From CAYNRE01 sp964399535 (GTDB lineage: Bacteria; Planctomycetota; Planctomycetia; Pirellulales; CAYNRE01): 64,000 nt of DNA. How positions within the stretch are numbered: position 1 is the stretch's first letter; each line of letters starts with the position of its first letter. The notes below the pieces were generated by a model. That model had not been told where the DNA came from, ran no database searches, and was given only the letters and a program-made list of their open reading frames with translations. This document shows positions 54,711-63,194 of the stretch, in pieces. A program made the translations under genes and the position numbers. The stretch is from contig CAYNRE010000055.1 of the NCBI GenBank assembly GCA_964399535.1, positions 186,001-250,000 on the forward strand. The letters are read 5' to 3'.

Positions 54711-55757
54711 CTACCGGACCGCCACCAGCCGCCCTTGAACGGCCGAGCGGGTCTGGGCATGGCACAGGGCCAGCGCGTCGCGGGCCAATCGCCCCGCCAG
54801 AATTTCCGAGGCTTGCCCCCGCCGGATCGAACGCACGACCTCGTTGATTTCAGCCACGAAGCTGCTGATTTCGTCCCCCTCGGGCAGCTTGGGATTCTCC
54901 ACCCGGCCATCGGCCCTCAACAGCGTCAGGGGCAAGCTGGGACAGGCCTTTCCGCCGAGCACGGCGAAGTCGTACAGCAAGGTGGCCTTCTCGAAGTTCA
55001 GCTCGAAACCGTGCGTGAACGGCCGCCCTTGCTGGTTGATCACGCCTGTCGCGGCTGAAACGACGAGCCGCGGATCTTCGAAGATGAATTGCGTGGTGGC
55101 GCGCTCGACCACGTCGTTCCGCAGGCTGCCTCGGCAAAACACCGACTTCGGCTGCCCGCAGGCGAGTCGAATCCAGTGTGCGTCGTGAATATGCAGATCG
55201 ACCAGCGGCCCGCCGACGCGCTGCGGGTCGTAGAAGTCGGCCAGCCACAGCGGATCGGAGATCATGCGCTTCAAGTGGCCGCCCAGCAGCCGGCCATGGC
55301 GCCCCGAGCGCACCAGGCTCAGGGCATACGCATACTCGGCGAAAAAGGGCAGCACCTGCCCGATGAGCAACTGGCGCCCGTGGCGCTCGGCGGCGGCGAC
55401 CATGCGGTCGGCGTCGCGCAGGCTGACCGCGATCGGTTTCTCGCAGAACACGTGTTTGCCGGCCGCCAGGCTGCGGACGGTTGCCTCGGCATGTAAATAC
55501 GGAGGCAGGCAAATATCCACCAGGTCGATCTGCGGATCGGACAGGAGCTGGTCCAGGTCTTCGTAGGCCGCCGCTCCTCGCAGATCGACTTGTTGGCCGG
55601 GCGGGCCGAAGTTCCCCCGAATACCGCGCCAATCGCCGGCGCGCTTTTTCGCATCGCGGCTCACCAAGGCGGCTACCTTCACGCCGCGCGCCCGCTGGTA
55701 AGCCAGGTAATGAATCCAGCCCATGAACCCCACGCCGACCAGACCCACCCGAATCAT
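54711..55757 (-). CDS. Gfo/Idh/MocA family NAD(P)-dependent oxidoreductase
   Basis: A 348-residue two-domain dehydrogenase. The Rossmann motif is VGLVGVGFMGWIHYLAYQRA at the N-terminus. FCEKPIAVSLRDADRMVAAA (about 98) is the conserved Glu-Lys-Pro catalytic region, and DLHIHDAHWIRLACGQP (about 183) the substrate-binding H-D-x-x-x stretch. It should oxidise or reduce a sugar or inositol-type alcohol. The ATG at 55757 has GAGGAG five bases upstream. The rhamnulokinase-like gene ends 79 bases upstream, suggesting a sugar-catabolic pair. Confidence 0.9.
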   Translation of the reverse strand: MIRVGLVGVGFMGWIHYLAYQRARGVKVAALVSRDAKKRAGDWRGIRGNFGPPGQQVDLRGAAAYEDLDQLLSDPQIDLVDICLPPYLHAEATVRSLAAGKHVFCEKPIAVSLRDADRMVAAAERHGRQLLIGQVLPFFAEYAYALSLVRSGRHGRLLGGHLKRMISDPLWLADFYDPQRVGGPLVDLHIHDAHWIRLACGQPKSVFCRGSLRNDVVERATTQFIFEDPRLVVSAATGVINQQGRPFTHGFELNFEKATLLYDFAVLGGKACPSLPLTLLRADGRVENPKLPEGDEISSFVAEINEVVRSIRRGQASEILAGRLARDALALCHAQTRSAVQGRLVAVR

Positions 55758-55836
55758 TCCAGCTCCTCGCATGTGATGCGGTTCGAAACGTTGCGTGTTC
55801 TAACCAGGGGATTGCCCATCGCCCCGGACGAGTTGG

Positions 55837-57324
55837 TCAGCCGAGTAGTTTCAGAAACCGGCCGTAAGCTTCGTCCCAGGCGGCCGTTTCGCGCGGTTCG
55901 TAATGATCGAGCGTAACCGACTGGCGCACCACCTGCCGGGCTTGGGCCAGCGAGCCGATGGCCCCGGCGGCCATGGCCTGGACCAGCAAGTTGCCCAGCG
56001 CGGTCGCCTCGACCGGTCCGGCCAGTACGGGGCGTCCGCAAGCGTCGGCCGTAGCCTGGCACAATTGGTGGTTCTGGGCTCCTCCCCCCACGATGTGAAT
56101 CACCCGCATTGGTCCGCCGGCCAGCTCTTCAAGCCACTCCAGCACCCGGCGGCATTTCAGCGCCAGGCTGTCGAGGCAGGCGCGGATGATCTCTCCCTCG
56201 GATCGCGGTTCGGCTTGCCCCGATTCGCGGCACGCCGCTTGAATCGCGGCCGGCATGTCTCCGGGGGCCGCGAACCGGGCATCGTCCGGGTCGATCAGCC
56301 AGCGGCGCGGCGGGGCGGTATCGGCCAGCCGCACCAATTCCTCCCAACTGAAATCTCGGCCCTGGCCCGCCCAAACCCGCCGGCACTCTTGCACGAGCCA
56401 GAGCCCGGTAATGTTCTTGAGCAACCGCGTCGTTCCCTCGACGCCCCCTTCGTTGGTGAAGTTGAGCGCTTGGCACCGCTCGGTCAGTACCGGCCGCGGC
56501 AACTCGGCCCCCAAGAGCGACCAGGTGCCCGAACTGATGTAACACCAATCGATGGGCCGGCCCGCCGCGCTGTCGGCCGGCACGGCCACCACGGCGCTGG
56601 CCGTATCGTGGGTCGGCGGAAGTACCACTTCCACGCCGCTTAGCCCCGTGTCGCGCGCTACCGACTCGCGCAGCGCCCCCAGGCGGGTCCCTGCCGGCAG
56701 GATTTCGCCGAGCAGCTCGCGGGGCAATTGAAACTGTTGGCAAAGCTGCGACGACCACTGCCCGACAACCGGGTCGAGCAATTGGGTGGTCGTGGCGTTG
56801 GTGTATTCGGCCGAGCCGATGCCCGTCAGCAGCCAATGAAACAGGTCGGGAATCATCAGCAGTCGGCGGGCGGCCGGCAACAGGGCCGATCCCTCGCGCT
56901 GCATCGCCAGCAGTTGAAACAGCGTATTGAAGGGCATGAATTGGAGGCCGGTTTGCCGAAAGATTTCGCTCCGCGGCACTCGGGCAAACGCGTACTCGAA
57001 AATGCCCTCGGTTCGCCGATCGCGGTAATGAACCGGATTGCCCAGCAGTTCATCGCCCGGTCCCAGGAGCCCGAAATCCACTCCCCAGGAATCGACCCCC
57101 ACGCTTTGAATGGGTTCCCCCCGGGCCGCGGCAAGGGTTAACCCTTTTTGAACCTGGGTCCAAAGCTGCAGCAGATCCCAGTACAGCCGAGGGCCAACGC
57201 TGACCGGCCCGTTGGGAAATCGGTGCAACTCGTCGATCGCCAGGCGCTGCCCGTCGAACGCCCCGCACAACACGCGCCCGCCCGAGGCCCCCAGATCTAC
57301 CGCCAGATATCGTTGGCTGGCCAT
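55837..57324 (-). CDS. Rhamnulokinase-like FGGY carbohydrate kinase
   Basis: A 495-residue FGGY kinase. The N-terminal phosphate loop is AVDLGASGGRVLCGAFDGQR, with VDSWGVDFGLLGP near 76, YRDRRTEGIFEYAFARVP near 105, PPTHDTASAVVAVPA near 240, CYISSGTWSLLGAE near 265, FTNEGGVEGTTRLLKNITGL near 300 and HIVGGGAQNHQLCQATADA near 410. The block FTNEGG...RLLKNITGLWL is typical of RhaB. It should phosphorylate rhamnulose or a related ketose. The open frame extends upstream to 57600, but the ATG at 57324 with AGGAG is the natural start. Confidence 0.88.
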   Translation of the reverse strand: MASQRYLAVDLGASGGRVLCGAFDGQRLAIDELHRFPNGPVSVGPRLYWDLLQLWTQVQKGLTLAAARGEPIQSVGVDSWGVDFGLLGPGDELLGNPVHYRDRRTEGIFEYAFARVPRSEIFRQTGLQFMPFNTLFQLLAMQREGSALLPAARRLLMIPDLFHWLLTGIGSAEYTNATTTQLLDPVVGQWSSQLCQQFQLPRELLGEILPAGTRLGALRESVARDTGLSGVEVVLPPTHDTASAVVAVPADSAAGRPIDWCYISSGTWSLLGAELPRPVLTERCQALNFTNEGGVEGTTRLLKNITGLWLVQECRRVWAGQGRDFSWEELVRLADTAPPRRWLIDPDDARFAAPGDMPAAIQAACRESGQAEPRSEGEIIRACLDSLALKCRRVLEWLEELAGGPMRVIHIVGGGAQNHQLCQATADACGRPVLAGPVEATALGNLLVQAMAAGAIGSLAQARQVVRQSVTLDHYEPRETAAWDEAYGRFLKLLG

Positions 57325-57503
57325 TGGTTTCGCGCTCCTCACGACGGCCCTTCCCCCCCCTCCGATCCCGGACCGGGCGAACCCTACGACCGGTGCCCGG
57401 GGCCAATCGGAAGTGACCGCTCGGGTAGGGAGTTGGATCGTCGGGCCAATCCGGTCGGCAGTCAAGCAACCCGGCGAAGCGGGTCGGAAACCGACGCTAG
57501 AAA

Positions 57504-57519
57504 CCACCCAAATGGGTGG
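57504..57519. promoter_or_regulatory. Operator-like 16-bp dyad
   Basis: CCACCCA AA TGGGTGG: two perfect seven-base arms with a two-base centre, about 100 bases before the cysH promoter and 180 from the kinase start. A regulator-binding site is plausible; the Rrf2-like gene at 58767 is one candidate regulator. Confidence 0.35.
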
Positions 57520-57602
57520 ATTTGAGAGAATCGACAAAACCGGCAAAGGCTGTAGTCTCGGCGCGCCCTGCGACGATGAATACTGTTGAGACGGTGCCAT
57601 AC

Positions 57603-57631
57603 TTGACTTAGATCAGCAACATTCATAACAT
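57603..57631 (+). promoter_or_regulatory. Sigma70-type promoter of cysH
   Basis: TTGACT (57603-57608), 17-base spacer, TAACAT (57626-57631): five of six and four of six in an AT-rich patch. The start would be near 57638, 45 bases before the first cysH ATG. Confidence 0.58.
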
Positions 57632-57682
57632 TGACCAACTCGAGCCACTTGGCGGACCACCGCCAGGCGAGGATTCCCCGCT

Positions 57683-58663
57683 ATGAGCAACCCGGCCAGA
57701 AGCTACCGGGCGATGGGTTTTTCGCAGTCTCGTACGGTCGCGGAGCCCCGTGTTACCGCAGAGACTCGTGCGACCGCAGATACTCGACGAGAGGTTCCGG
57801 CCATGAGCATTTACCCACCGCTGGAAGCCGACCAGCCTCAGTCGGACGCGGCCAATGAGCTCGCTGGCCCACCAACGCCAGAGGCGGCAGCGCGACCGGT
57901 TGGGCCGCGGCTGCACGAGCCGCAGCGCACGCTCTGGCCAGAGGACGCCGACGGGCGGCTCATTCCCTCCGACGAGCTCTTGGCCGACCTGGCCGAATCG
58001 AGCCGGCTGCTGGAAAACGCCGAGCCTCGCGAGATCATCGAGTTCGCCGTGCAGCGCTACTTTCCCCGGCTGGCGATGGCCACGGCGTTTGGGCCCGAGG
58101 GTTGCGTCATCATTCACTACCTGGCGCAGATTGAGCCGCGGACCTACGTGTTCAACATGGACACCGGATACCAGTTTGCCGAAACGCTCGCCCTGCGCGA
58201 CCAGCTTGCCAAACGCTACGGCGTCGAGGTGGAAATGCGCCGCCCCGCGACCAGCGTTGAAGAATACGAACGCATCAACGGCGGGCCAGTCTACAAGACC
58301 GATCCCGATCGCTGCTGCCGCGAGCGCAAAATTCAGGTGCTGCACGAATCGGTCGCCGGCATGCACGCCTGGATGAGCGGCATTCGCCGCGATCAATCGA
58401 CCGACCGAGCCCGGGCTTCGATCGTCGGCTGGGACAAAAAATTTCGCCTGGTCAAGATCAGCCCCTTGGCCAACTGGACCAAGAAGGAAGTCTGGAAGCT
58501 GATCACCGACGAGCAGATTCCCTACAACCCGTTGCACGACCAGGGCTATACGTCGATCGGTTGCTGGCCCTGCACCCGGGCGGTAATGTTCGGTGAGGAT
58601 GAGCGGGCCGGCCGTTGGAGCGGCTCTGCCAAGAAAGAGTGCGGCCTGCATACGGCCGATTGA
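57683..58663 (+). CDS. cysH: Assimilatory phosphoadenylyl/adenylyl-sulfate (APS) reductase
   Basis: A 326-residue (or 286 from ATG 57803) adenylyl-sulfate reductase. MATAFGPEGCVIIHYLAQIE (about 133), VFNMDTGYQFAETLALRDQL (about 155) and SGIRRDQSTDRA lie in the PAPS-reductase fold. The pairs DRCCRERK (about 212) and GCWPCTR (about 295) give the CC...CxxC of [4Fe-4S]-type APS reductases, and KECGLH (Cys320) is the catalytic cysteine that attacks the sulfonate. It reduces APS to sulfite. The N-terminal 40 residues have imperfect six-residue repeats (EPRVTA, ETRATA); an inner ATG at 57803 with GAGAGG upstream may be the true start. Confidence 0.9.
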   Translation: MSNPARSYRAMGFSQSRTVAEPRVTAETRATADTRREVPAMSIYPPLEADQPQSDAANELAGPPTPEAAARPVGPRLHEPQRTLWPEDADGRLIPSDELLADLAESSRLLENAEPREIIEFAVQRYFPRLAMATAFGPEGCVIIHYLAQIEPRTYVFNMDTGYQFAETLALRDQLAKRYGVEVEMRRPATSVEEYERINGGPVYKTDPDRCCRERKIQVLHESVAGMHAWMSGIRRDQSTDRARASIVGWDKKFRLVKISPLANWTKKEVWKLITDEQIPYNPLHDQGYTSIGCWPCTRAVMFGEDERAGRWSGSAKKECGLHTAD

Positions 58664-58766
58664 ACCGGGGCAGGCTCGAGCGCCCGTTGCCGAAATTCAG
58701 TACGCGTTCGCGGTTCGGCGTGAATTGGCCGCGTGCGGTTCGCCGAGCTTGAAAGGGCGGAAACCG

Positions 58767-59198
58767 GTGCGCATCTCTGCCAAAACCGAGTATGCCGCCA
58801 TCGCCATGCTCGAGCTGGCCGCCGCCTACGAGGCGGGCGAGCCGGTTCGCATCCGGCAAATTGCCGAAGAGCACCAGATTCCCTCGCGCTTTCTGGTGCA
58901 GATTCTGCTGCAACTCAAGGGAGCGGGGCTCGTGGCCAGCACCCGCGGTGCGGGGGGCGGTTATCAACTGGCCCGGCCGCCCGAGGAAATCACCCTGGCC
59001 GAAGTCATGGCCGTGATCGACGGCCCCCCCGAACAAGGCCTGGTTTCCAGCGCTTCGCCCGACTCGGTCGCCGCCAAGGTGCTGATGCGAATTTGGCGGC
59101 AATCGGCCCGGGCCCAGCAGGAAATGCTCTCGGAGATTACCCTGGCCGAGCTGGTCCAGCGAGCGCAGCAAGACGCCGAGAGCATGTACTACATTTAA
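58767..59198 (+). CDS. Rrf2 family transcriptional regulator (CymR-like, no cysteines)
   Basis: A 143-residue Rrf2 protein. RISAKTEYAAIAMLELAAAY starts the winged helix, IRQIAEEHQIPSRFLVQILL is the recognition region, and LVASTRGAGGGYQLARPPEE is the conserved wing. It contains no cysteine, so it cannot carry the [2Fe-2S] cluster of IscR/NsrR and resembles CymR, the sulfur-metabolism repressor that senses through a partner. The GTG at 58767 follows AAGGG by nine bases. The position between APS reductase and ATP sulfurylase supports a role in sulfur regulation. Confidence 0.87.
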   Translation: MRISAKTEYAAIAMLELAAAYEAGEPVRIRQIAEEHQIPSRFLVQILLQLKGAGLVASTRGAGGGYQLARPPEEITLAEVMAVIDGPPEQGLVSSASPDSVAAKVLMRIWRQSARAQQEMLSEITLAELVQRAQQDAESMYYI

Positions 59199-59283
59199 TT
59201 CGCGCCCCTCCGGCCCGGGGGCGGCCGCCGGGTGCAACTCGCGGCGGGGCCGCGCGCAGCACACTAGCCGCGTGCCGCGGGAG

Positions 59284-59319
59284 AAAAAAAGAGCCCCCGA
59301 TCCGCAGACCGGGGGGCTC
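59284..59319 (-). terminator. Intrinsic terminator downstream of the ATP sulfurylase gene
   Basis: GAGCCCCC (59291-59298) pairs with GGGGGCTC (59312-59319); on the minus strand the stem is followed by seven T (59290-59284). It lies about 110 bases beyond the sat stop codon. Confidence 0.75.
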
Positions 59320-59427
59320 TCGCTGTCGTTCGACCGCGGCGTGGCGCAACCGCGCTTATTGCAAAGCACACCTGGTTCGAAGCATGCCGCCGGCACTGGG
59401 TTACCGGCGCCCGCGAACGCCGGCCGC

Positions 59428-60693
59428 CTACGCCTTTCCGGCCGACATCGCCTCGGCCAGAATCTGCGACGTGCTCGGCCGCATGATTCGCGGGTCGACC
59501 TGCTGGCCCTCGAGCAGCGTCTTGCGCACATCCTTGCCCGAGATGAACACCGGCTTCTCGTCCTTGTGGTTTTCCATCAGGTCCACGCGGCCCGCCGACT
59601 CGTAATAGGCCGCGAAGCCCACGTTCAGCGGCTTGATCTTCAGATCGCCCGCCAGGTTCTTGAAGATGTCTTGGGCGTCGAAATCGCCCCAAATGGCGGT
59701 GCCGTCGTGATAGGGGGCGTCGGCGTGCTTGCGCCCGATCACAATATCGGTGAAGCCGTAGTTCTGCCGGTAAATGGCGTGCATCACGGCTTCCTTCGGG
59801 CCGCCGTAAAACATCTTGATATCCAGGCCCAACAGAATCACCCGGTCGGGCACCTGCTCGCCCCGCGGACCCCACAGGGCCGCGTCGCTGTCGCCCTCGC
59901 CGATGCCCCGGGCGTCGATCAGCGCCTCGTAGGTGTGCATCCGCACCTCGGCGTTCACGTCGTCCCCCTTGGTCTCGCCGATCAACGGGTTCAAGCAAGC
60001 GCCGGCGTTGTGACCCTGGCGAATCAACGTTTCCAGCCCATAGACCAGGGCGTACTCGTGGGCCCGGTGCAGCGGGTTGCGGGTTTGAAAGGCCACGACC
60101 CGCTGCCAGCCGCGATCGGCCAGCACGGCCCGAACCTCGCGGGGCGAGAGCACGTACTTGCCGAACTTGGGGTGCTTCGGCTGCGGCAATACCTCGAGCT
60201 TGCCGCCGATCAGATGGGTCTTGTCGGCGTCGCCCTTGAGCACCATGTCGGCGCCCGGGTGATCGGTGCGCTCGGTGCCGTACACGCTCTTCAGGTACCG
60301 GGCTTTGTCCCAGGGGAACACGTCGCTCACCGCACAGGTGGCCACCACCTGGCCGGCCGAATTGGTCAGGGCCACCTTCTGGCCCGGCTTGATCTGGGCC
60401 GCCATTTCCGTGGTAACCGGCAGCGCCAGCGGAATGGTCCAGGCATAGCGCTGGCCGTTGTGTTCGATGTAGGCCTCGTCGAGCACCCGGTTATAGGTGG
60501 CCGAGTCCATCGGACCGGTCAGCGGGCTGAGGGCCCCGTCGCCAAAGCGGTACACGGTCGAGAGATCGGCGTCGGAAACCGGCACTTTGACGAGCTTCTC
60601 GGCCTCGGCCCCAAAGGCCTCCTTGCGATCGGCGGGCACGGTGCAGCAAACCGGTTCCTTGAGTCCACCATGGGGGGGGAGTAAATCGGGCAT
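59428..60693 (-). CDS. sat: Sulfate adenylyltransferase (ATP sulfurylase), single-subunit type
   Basis: A 421-residue ATP sulfurylase of the homo-oligomeric type. The HIGH-like motif FQTRNPLHRAHEYAL (about 202) holds the QxRNPxHxxH signature, and IVIGRKHADAPYHDG (about 300) the GRxHA motif. The PUA-like N-terminal domain includes RFGDGALSPLTGPMDSATYN. It makes APS from ATP and sulfate; the APS reductase gene (57683) uses the product. No APS kinase domain is fused, fitting direct APS reduction. Its promoter candidate lies at 60750. Confidence 0.93.
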   Translation of the reverse strand: MPDLLPPHGGLKEPVCCTVPADRKEAFGAEAEKLVKVPVSDADLSTVYRFGDGALSPLTGPMDSATYNRVLDEAYIEHNGQRYAWTIPLALPVTTEMAAQIKPGQKVALTNSAGQVVATCAVSDVFPWDKARYLKSVYGTERTDHPGADMVLKGDADKTHLIGGKLEVLPQPKHPKFGKYVLSPREVRAVLADRGWQRVVAFQTRNPLHRAHEYALVYGLETLIRQGHNAGACLNPLIGETKGDDVNAEVRMHTYEALIDARGIGEGDSDAALWGPRGEQVPDRVILLGLDIKMFYGGPKEAVMHAIYRQNYGFTDIVIGRKHADAPYHDGTAIWGDFDAQDIFKNLAGDLKIKPLNVGFAAYYESAGRVDLMENHKDEKPVFISGKDVRKTLLEGQQVDPRIMRPSTSQILAEAMSAGKA

Positions 60694-60749
60694 GGCTATG
60701 GCTCTCTCTGCTCTGGAATCGTGGCCGTTTGGTTATTGAGAAGCCGAGC

Positions 60750-60779
60750 AGTATAGCGGCCGGCCAGCCGGTAGCTCAA
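60750..60779 (-). promoter_or_regulatory. Putative sigma70-type promoter of the sat gene
   Basis: Minus strand TTGAGC (60779-60774), 18-base spacer, TATACT (60755-60750): four of six and five of six. The start is about 50 bases before the ATG. Confidence 0.45.
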
Positions 60780-61040
60780 CCGGCCCCGCCGGGGGCAATT
60801 CGGGGGGGCCGGGGCGGCCAAAATGCCCCGGCAAGCGGGCAACTGGGGGCCCAAGCCGCGAATGGTAGTGAGCCAAGTAGCCAAGTTAGGTCAGCCGATC
60901 GGCCGCCGGGGGGGCAGGCGAGCCTTCGTCGCCCGGCTATGAGACCGACCCGCCGAACTGGTCAAGGCGATCGGTGAGACGATACTCCAGGTGACACCCC
61001 GGCAATTCGTCATCGAGGTGTCGAGGGCCCAGCAGGTCAC

Positions 61041-61100
61041 TACGATGATCCTGAAGTCTTTCGTTGCCGGGTAACCCCGCCGCGCCTGTTGTGTCGGGGC
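61041..61100 (+). repeat. Direct repeat R1
   Basis: Matches 62151-62210 at 55 of 60 bases, with the last 40 bases identical; weaker similarity extends about 40 bases further left. The copies are exactly 1110 bases apart and in the same orientation. Confidence 0.85.
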
Positions 61101-61241
61101 CAACTAGGGGGCCAACTGCGTTTGGACGTTCAGGACACGCCCTCCTGACGCTACCGAACGACCAAAGCAACCCGGGGACGGCCAAACCGTTGATTTCATA
61201 ATCCGCCCGTACCTCCGCTCGGGTTGACCGCCTTGTTCGTC

Positions 61242-61694
61242 CTATGAATCGGGATCAATCAAACCTTCGGCGCGAGCTTTCTTAACAGCGCCGACGAGCG
61301 CATTTATCGACGGCTTAAGCGTTGCGAGGTTGCCTTGCTCCTGCAACAGTTCATACTCAACCTTCTGATCGATTGTTGCGGCAAGTTGAGACATTAACTC
61401 CCGATACCTAGCGTTCTTCGTCTCAGCAAGAGTTAGTTTTGTGGCGACTTCTTCAGCTTGGGTAACGGCAGCCGCATTTGCCTTCCCTTCTGATTGTGAT
61501 TGCAGAACACCGGATGCTGCAACCAATGTGGCGAAAAGCAAGTTCGCGCCGAGAAAGACATAGATTGTGTTCAAAATTCCTTTGCGAGGACTGCCACTTC
61601 GCGCCTGTTCTCGGCTAATGAGACGGTATGACCAAAGCGACAGGAAAAAGATGAGCCCTGAAACGCCAACCTTCAGAATTGCGACGGGGTCCAT
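61242..61694 (-). CDS. Small two-TM protein with coiled coil, atypical composition
   Basis: A 150-residue protein with hydrophobic segments at about 5-25 (ILKVGVSGLIFFLSLWSYRL) and 42-62 (NTIYVFLGANLLFATLVAAS), then a Glu/Lys/Ala-rich coiled coil to about 105 and a helical tail. Codons appear markedly AT-richer than in neighbouring genes, suggesting horizontal acquisition. It lies between repeat copies R1 and R2. No family recognised. The region upstream has TATATG-like -10 sequences but no clear -35. Confidence 0.6.
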   Translation of the reverse strand: MDPVAILKVGVSGLIFFLSLWSYRLISREQARSGSPRKGILNTIYVFLGANLLFATLVAASGVLQSQSEGKANAAAVTQAEEVATKLTLAETKNARYRELMSQLAATIDQKVEYELLQEQGNLATLKPSINALVGAVKKARAEGLIDPDS

Positions 61695-62239
61695 TCACTC
61701 GTTTCCGATTGCTAAAAGCGTTGGGCGAACTTGCCATATAGAATGGTCATTGAACTACCAGTATCCTGCAAAGGTGTTATCCGAACGCGCAATTACAACG
61801 TGTGTCGCGTCAACTACTTGGTGAATTCTTTAGGTTGTCGTTGCTTGATAGGTTGTTTCAGCTATCGCTTATCAAGATCGCCAGCCATCCGGTCCACCGG
61901 GCTTCAACCACCGCGACTCATCCCGAATTGTAACATCGAATCTTTTCGGACTCTACTTCCGAAGGTGGCTGGCCAATGCCACAGGTCGAACCGTCCTGGG
62001 TCACGAACGGGATTGCCAACAAGCCGCGTCGGACCCATCGACCGTAGCCAAGCATTGTGTGTCATTGGCCGGACTGATTCGGCAGCGCTGGTTGCTTGCC
62101 GGTGGCCGCTGGCAACTCATTGTCGCTCTGCCGAAGGCCCGGAAGGCCATTATGATGATCCTGTTGCCTCTCGTTGCCGGGTAACCCCGCCGCGCCTGTT
62201 GTGTCGGGGCGACCCAGCGAGCTTGGCCGAGGTCGACCA
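61695..62239. other. AT-richer intergenic region with second repeat copy
   Basis: A stretch of 545 bases between the AT-rich ORF and the zinc-ribbon gene. The left 250 bases look AT-rich for this genome, and no gene is supported on either strand. Repeat copy R2 ends 29 bases before the zinc-ribbon start codon. Confidence 0.4.
62151..62210 (+). repeat. Direct repeat R2
   Basis: Second copy of R1 (55 of 60 bases, 40 identical from 62171). Ends immediately upstream of the ribosome site of the 62240 gene. Confidence 0.85.
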
Positions 62240-62914
62240 ATGGCTCTCGAATTCGGGTGCAGTTATTGCGGCTGGATCGGCAGCCGCAAACAGGTGGTCC
62301 GAGCCGCTTGTCCCGAGTGTGGGCATCCCGTACACGATCGCTGGACGCTGTGGAGCGAGTGGCGCTGGTTCGTCGGCTTGGGCCTGGTCGCGGCCGCGCT
62401 GGTGGGGTACTCGTTTCTTCCCCAGAGCGCCCGCCTGTACCTGGACATGGCGATTTCCGAGCACGGTCCCGATCAGGAGCAGTACATCCACCTGGATTCG
62501 TTATCGGTTCAACCGACACCGCGCGGATCGCAACTGGCTTTCAGGATCCGCAACGCCACGCAGCTGACATTCTCGAAGCTGCGGCTGAGCCTGACGGTGC
62601 ACCCTTTTCCGGCGGCCGATCAACAGCAGGTTTTCGGAAGATCGCTGCCCGACCTTGTGGTGGCCGACCTGGATCCCGGCGCCGAGCGAGTGGTCACCGC
62701 GGAGGTTGAGAGCCTCGCGCCACAGCAACTGATGGGTTGGCAAGCGAACGTTGCAGGTATCGAGTTGCCGGACGGTTTCTGGAATCGCGAGCTGGAGAAG
62801 ATCGTAACGGTTCGCATCTTCGGCGTATTTGGCGACGTGCCGATTCCGTTCGGCGGACCGGCGCCTGGCCCCGTCTTGCACGGACCATTGGGTCAGAAAA
62901 TGCAGCTCCGATAG
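62240..62914 (+). CDS. Zinc-ribbon single-TM protein, unknown function
   Basis: A 224-residue protein. Cys7-x2-Cys10 and Cys24-x2-Cys27 form an N-terminal zinc ribbon (FGCSYCGW, ACPECGHP). One transmembrane helix follows (about 42-62: WFVGLGLVAAALVGYSFL), then an extracytoplasmic beta-sandwich-like domain of about 150 residues (LAFRIRNATQLTFSKLRLSL). The ATG at 62240 has GAGG seven bases upstream. The architecture suggests a small sensor or assembly factor; no family name is recognised. It lies between the R2 and S1 repeats. Confidence 0.72.
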   Translation: MALEFGCSYCGWIGSRKQVVRAACPECGHPVHDRWTLWSEWRWFVGLGLVAAALVGYSFLPQSARLYLDMAISEHGPDQEQYIHLDSLSVQPTPRGSQLAFRIRNATQLTFSKLRLSLTVHPFPAADQQQVFGRSLPDLVVADLDPGAERVVTAEVESLAPQQLMGWQANVAGIELPDGFWNRELEKIVTVRIFGVFGDVPIPFGGPAPGPVLHGPLGQKMQLR

Positions 62915-62930
62915 CGCCAGTCCCGTAGGG

Positions 62931-63006
62931 CAGCCAAGCAGGTCAGGTCATCGGCCTGACGAGTGCCGTGAAATTGCCGTCAGGCGAAGCGCCTGACCTA
63001 CGGGGC
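62931..63006 (+). repeat. 76-bp REP-like direct repeat S1
   Basis: Matches 63913-63988 at 74 of 76 bases, same orientation, 982 bases apart. It contains two potential hairpins, GTCAGG/CCTGAC and GTCAGGCG/CGCCTGAC, giving a REP-like appearance. Confidence 0.9.
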
Positions 63007-63106
63007 CGGGCCTGTGGAAAGTATCCGCCGCCTTCGTTTTCCAGAGACCAGGGGCGACTATGGAGAGGCGGTTTGAAGCTGGCCAGCGCCCTGCGACCCG
63101 CAAGTC

Positions 63107-63122
63107 AGGCAGGCGGGAGCCT
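63107..63122 (+). repeat. 16-bp inverted repeat, left arm
   Basis: AGGCAGGCGGGAGCCT, whose exact reverse complement is at 63862-63877. The two arms flank the toxin/immunity cassette inside the S1/S2 repeats. Confidence 0.65.
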
Positions 63123-63194
63123 CGCCTACTACTCCTGGAGCAAGAGCAGGAAGATAATCGGTGCGCCGGCACGCATCATGGCGGAATGTCTCTT

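Larger units (their letters stand above)
57325..57682. other. Divergent regulatory region between kinase and cysH
   Basis: A stretch of 358 bases between two divergent genes. It holds a 7+2+7 dyad at 57504 and a strong plus-strand promoter at 57603. The part next to the kinase is C-rich and featureless. Confidence 0.45.
60694..61241. other. Intergenic region with first 40/60-bp repeat copy
   Basis: A stretch of 548 bases. It contains the sat promoter and, from about 61000, repeat copy R1. A short minus-strand frame (60891-61103) begins inside the repeat and ends in Arg/Pro-rich sequence; it has no support as a gene. Confidence 0.4.

Noticed and set aside
59272..60684. A 470-residue plus-strand frame
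   Set aside because: Antisense to ATP sulfurylase, which has intact QxRNPxHxxH and GRxHA motifs.
60891..61103. Minus-strand frame beginning in repeat R1, similar to one beginning in R2
   Set aside because: The shared part is only the repeat (APTQQARRGYPAT); no ribosome site and the rest is unrelated between copies.
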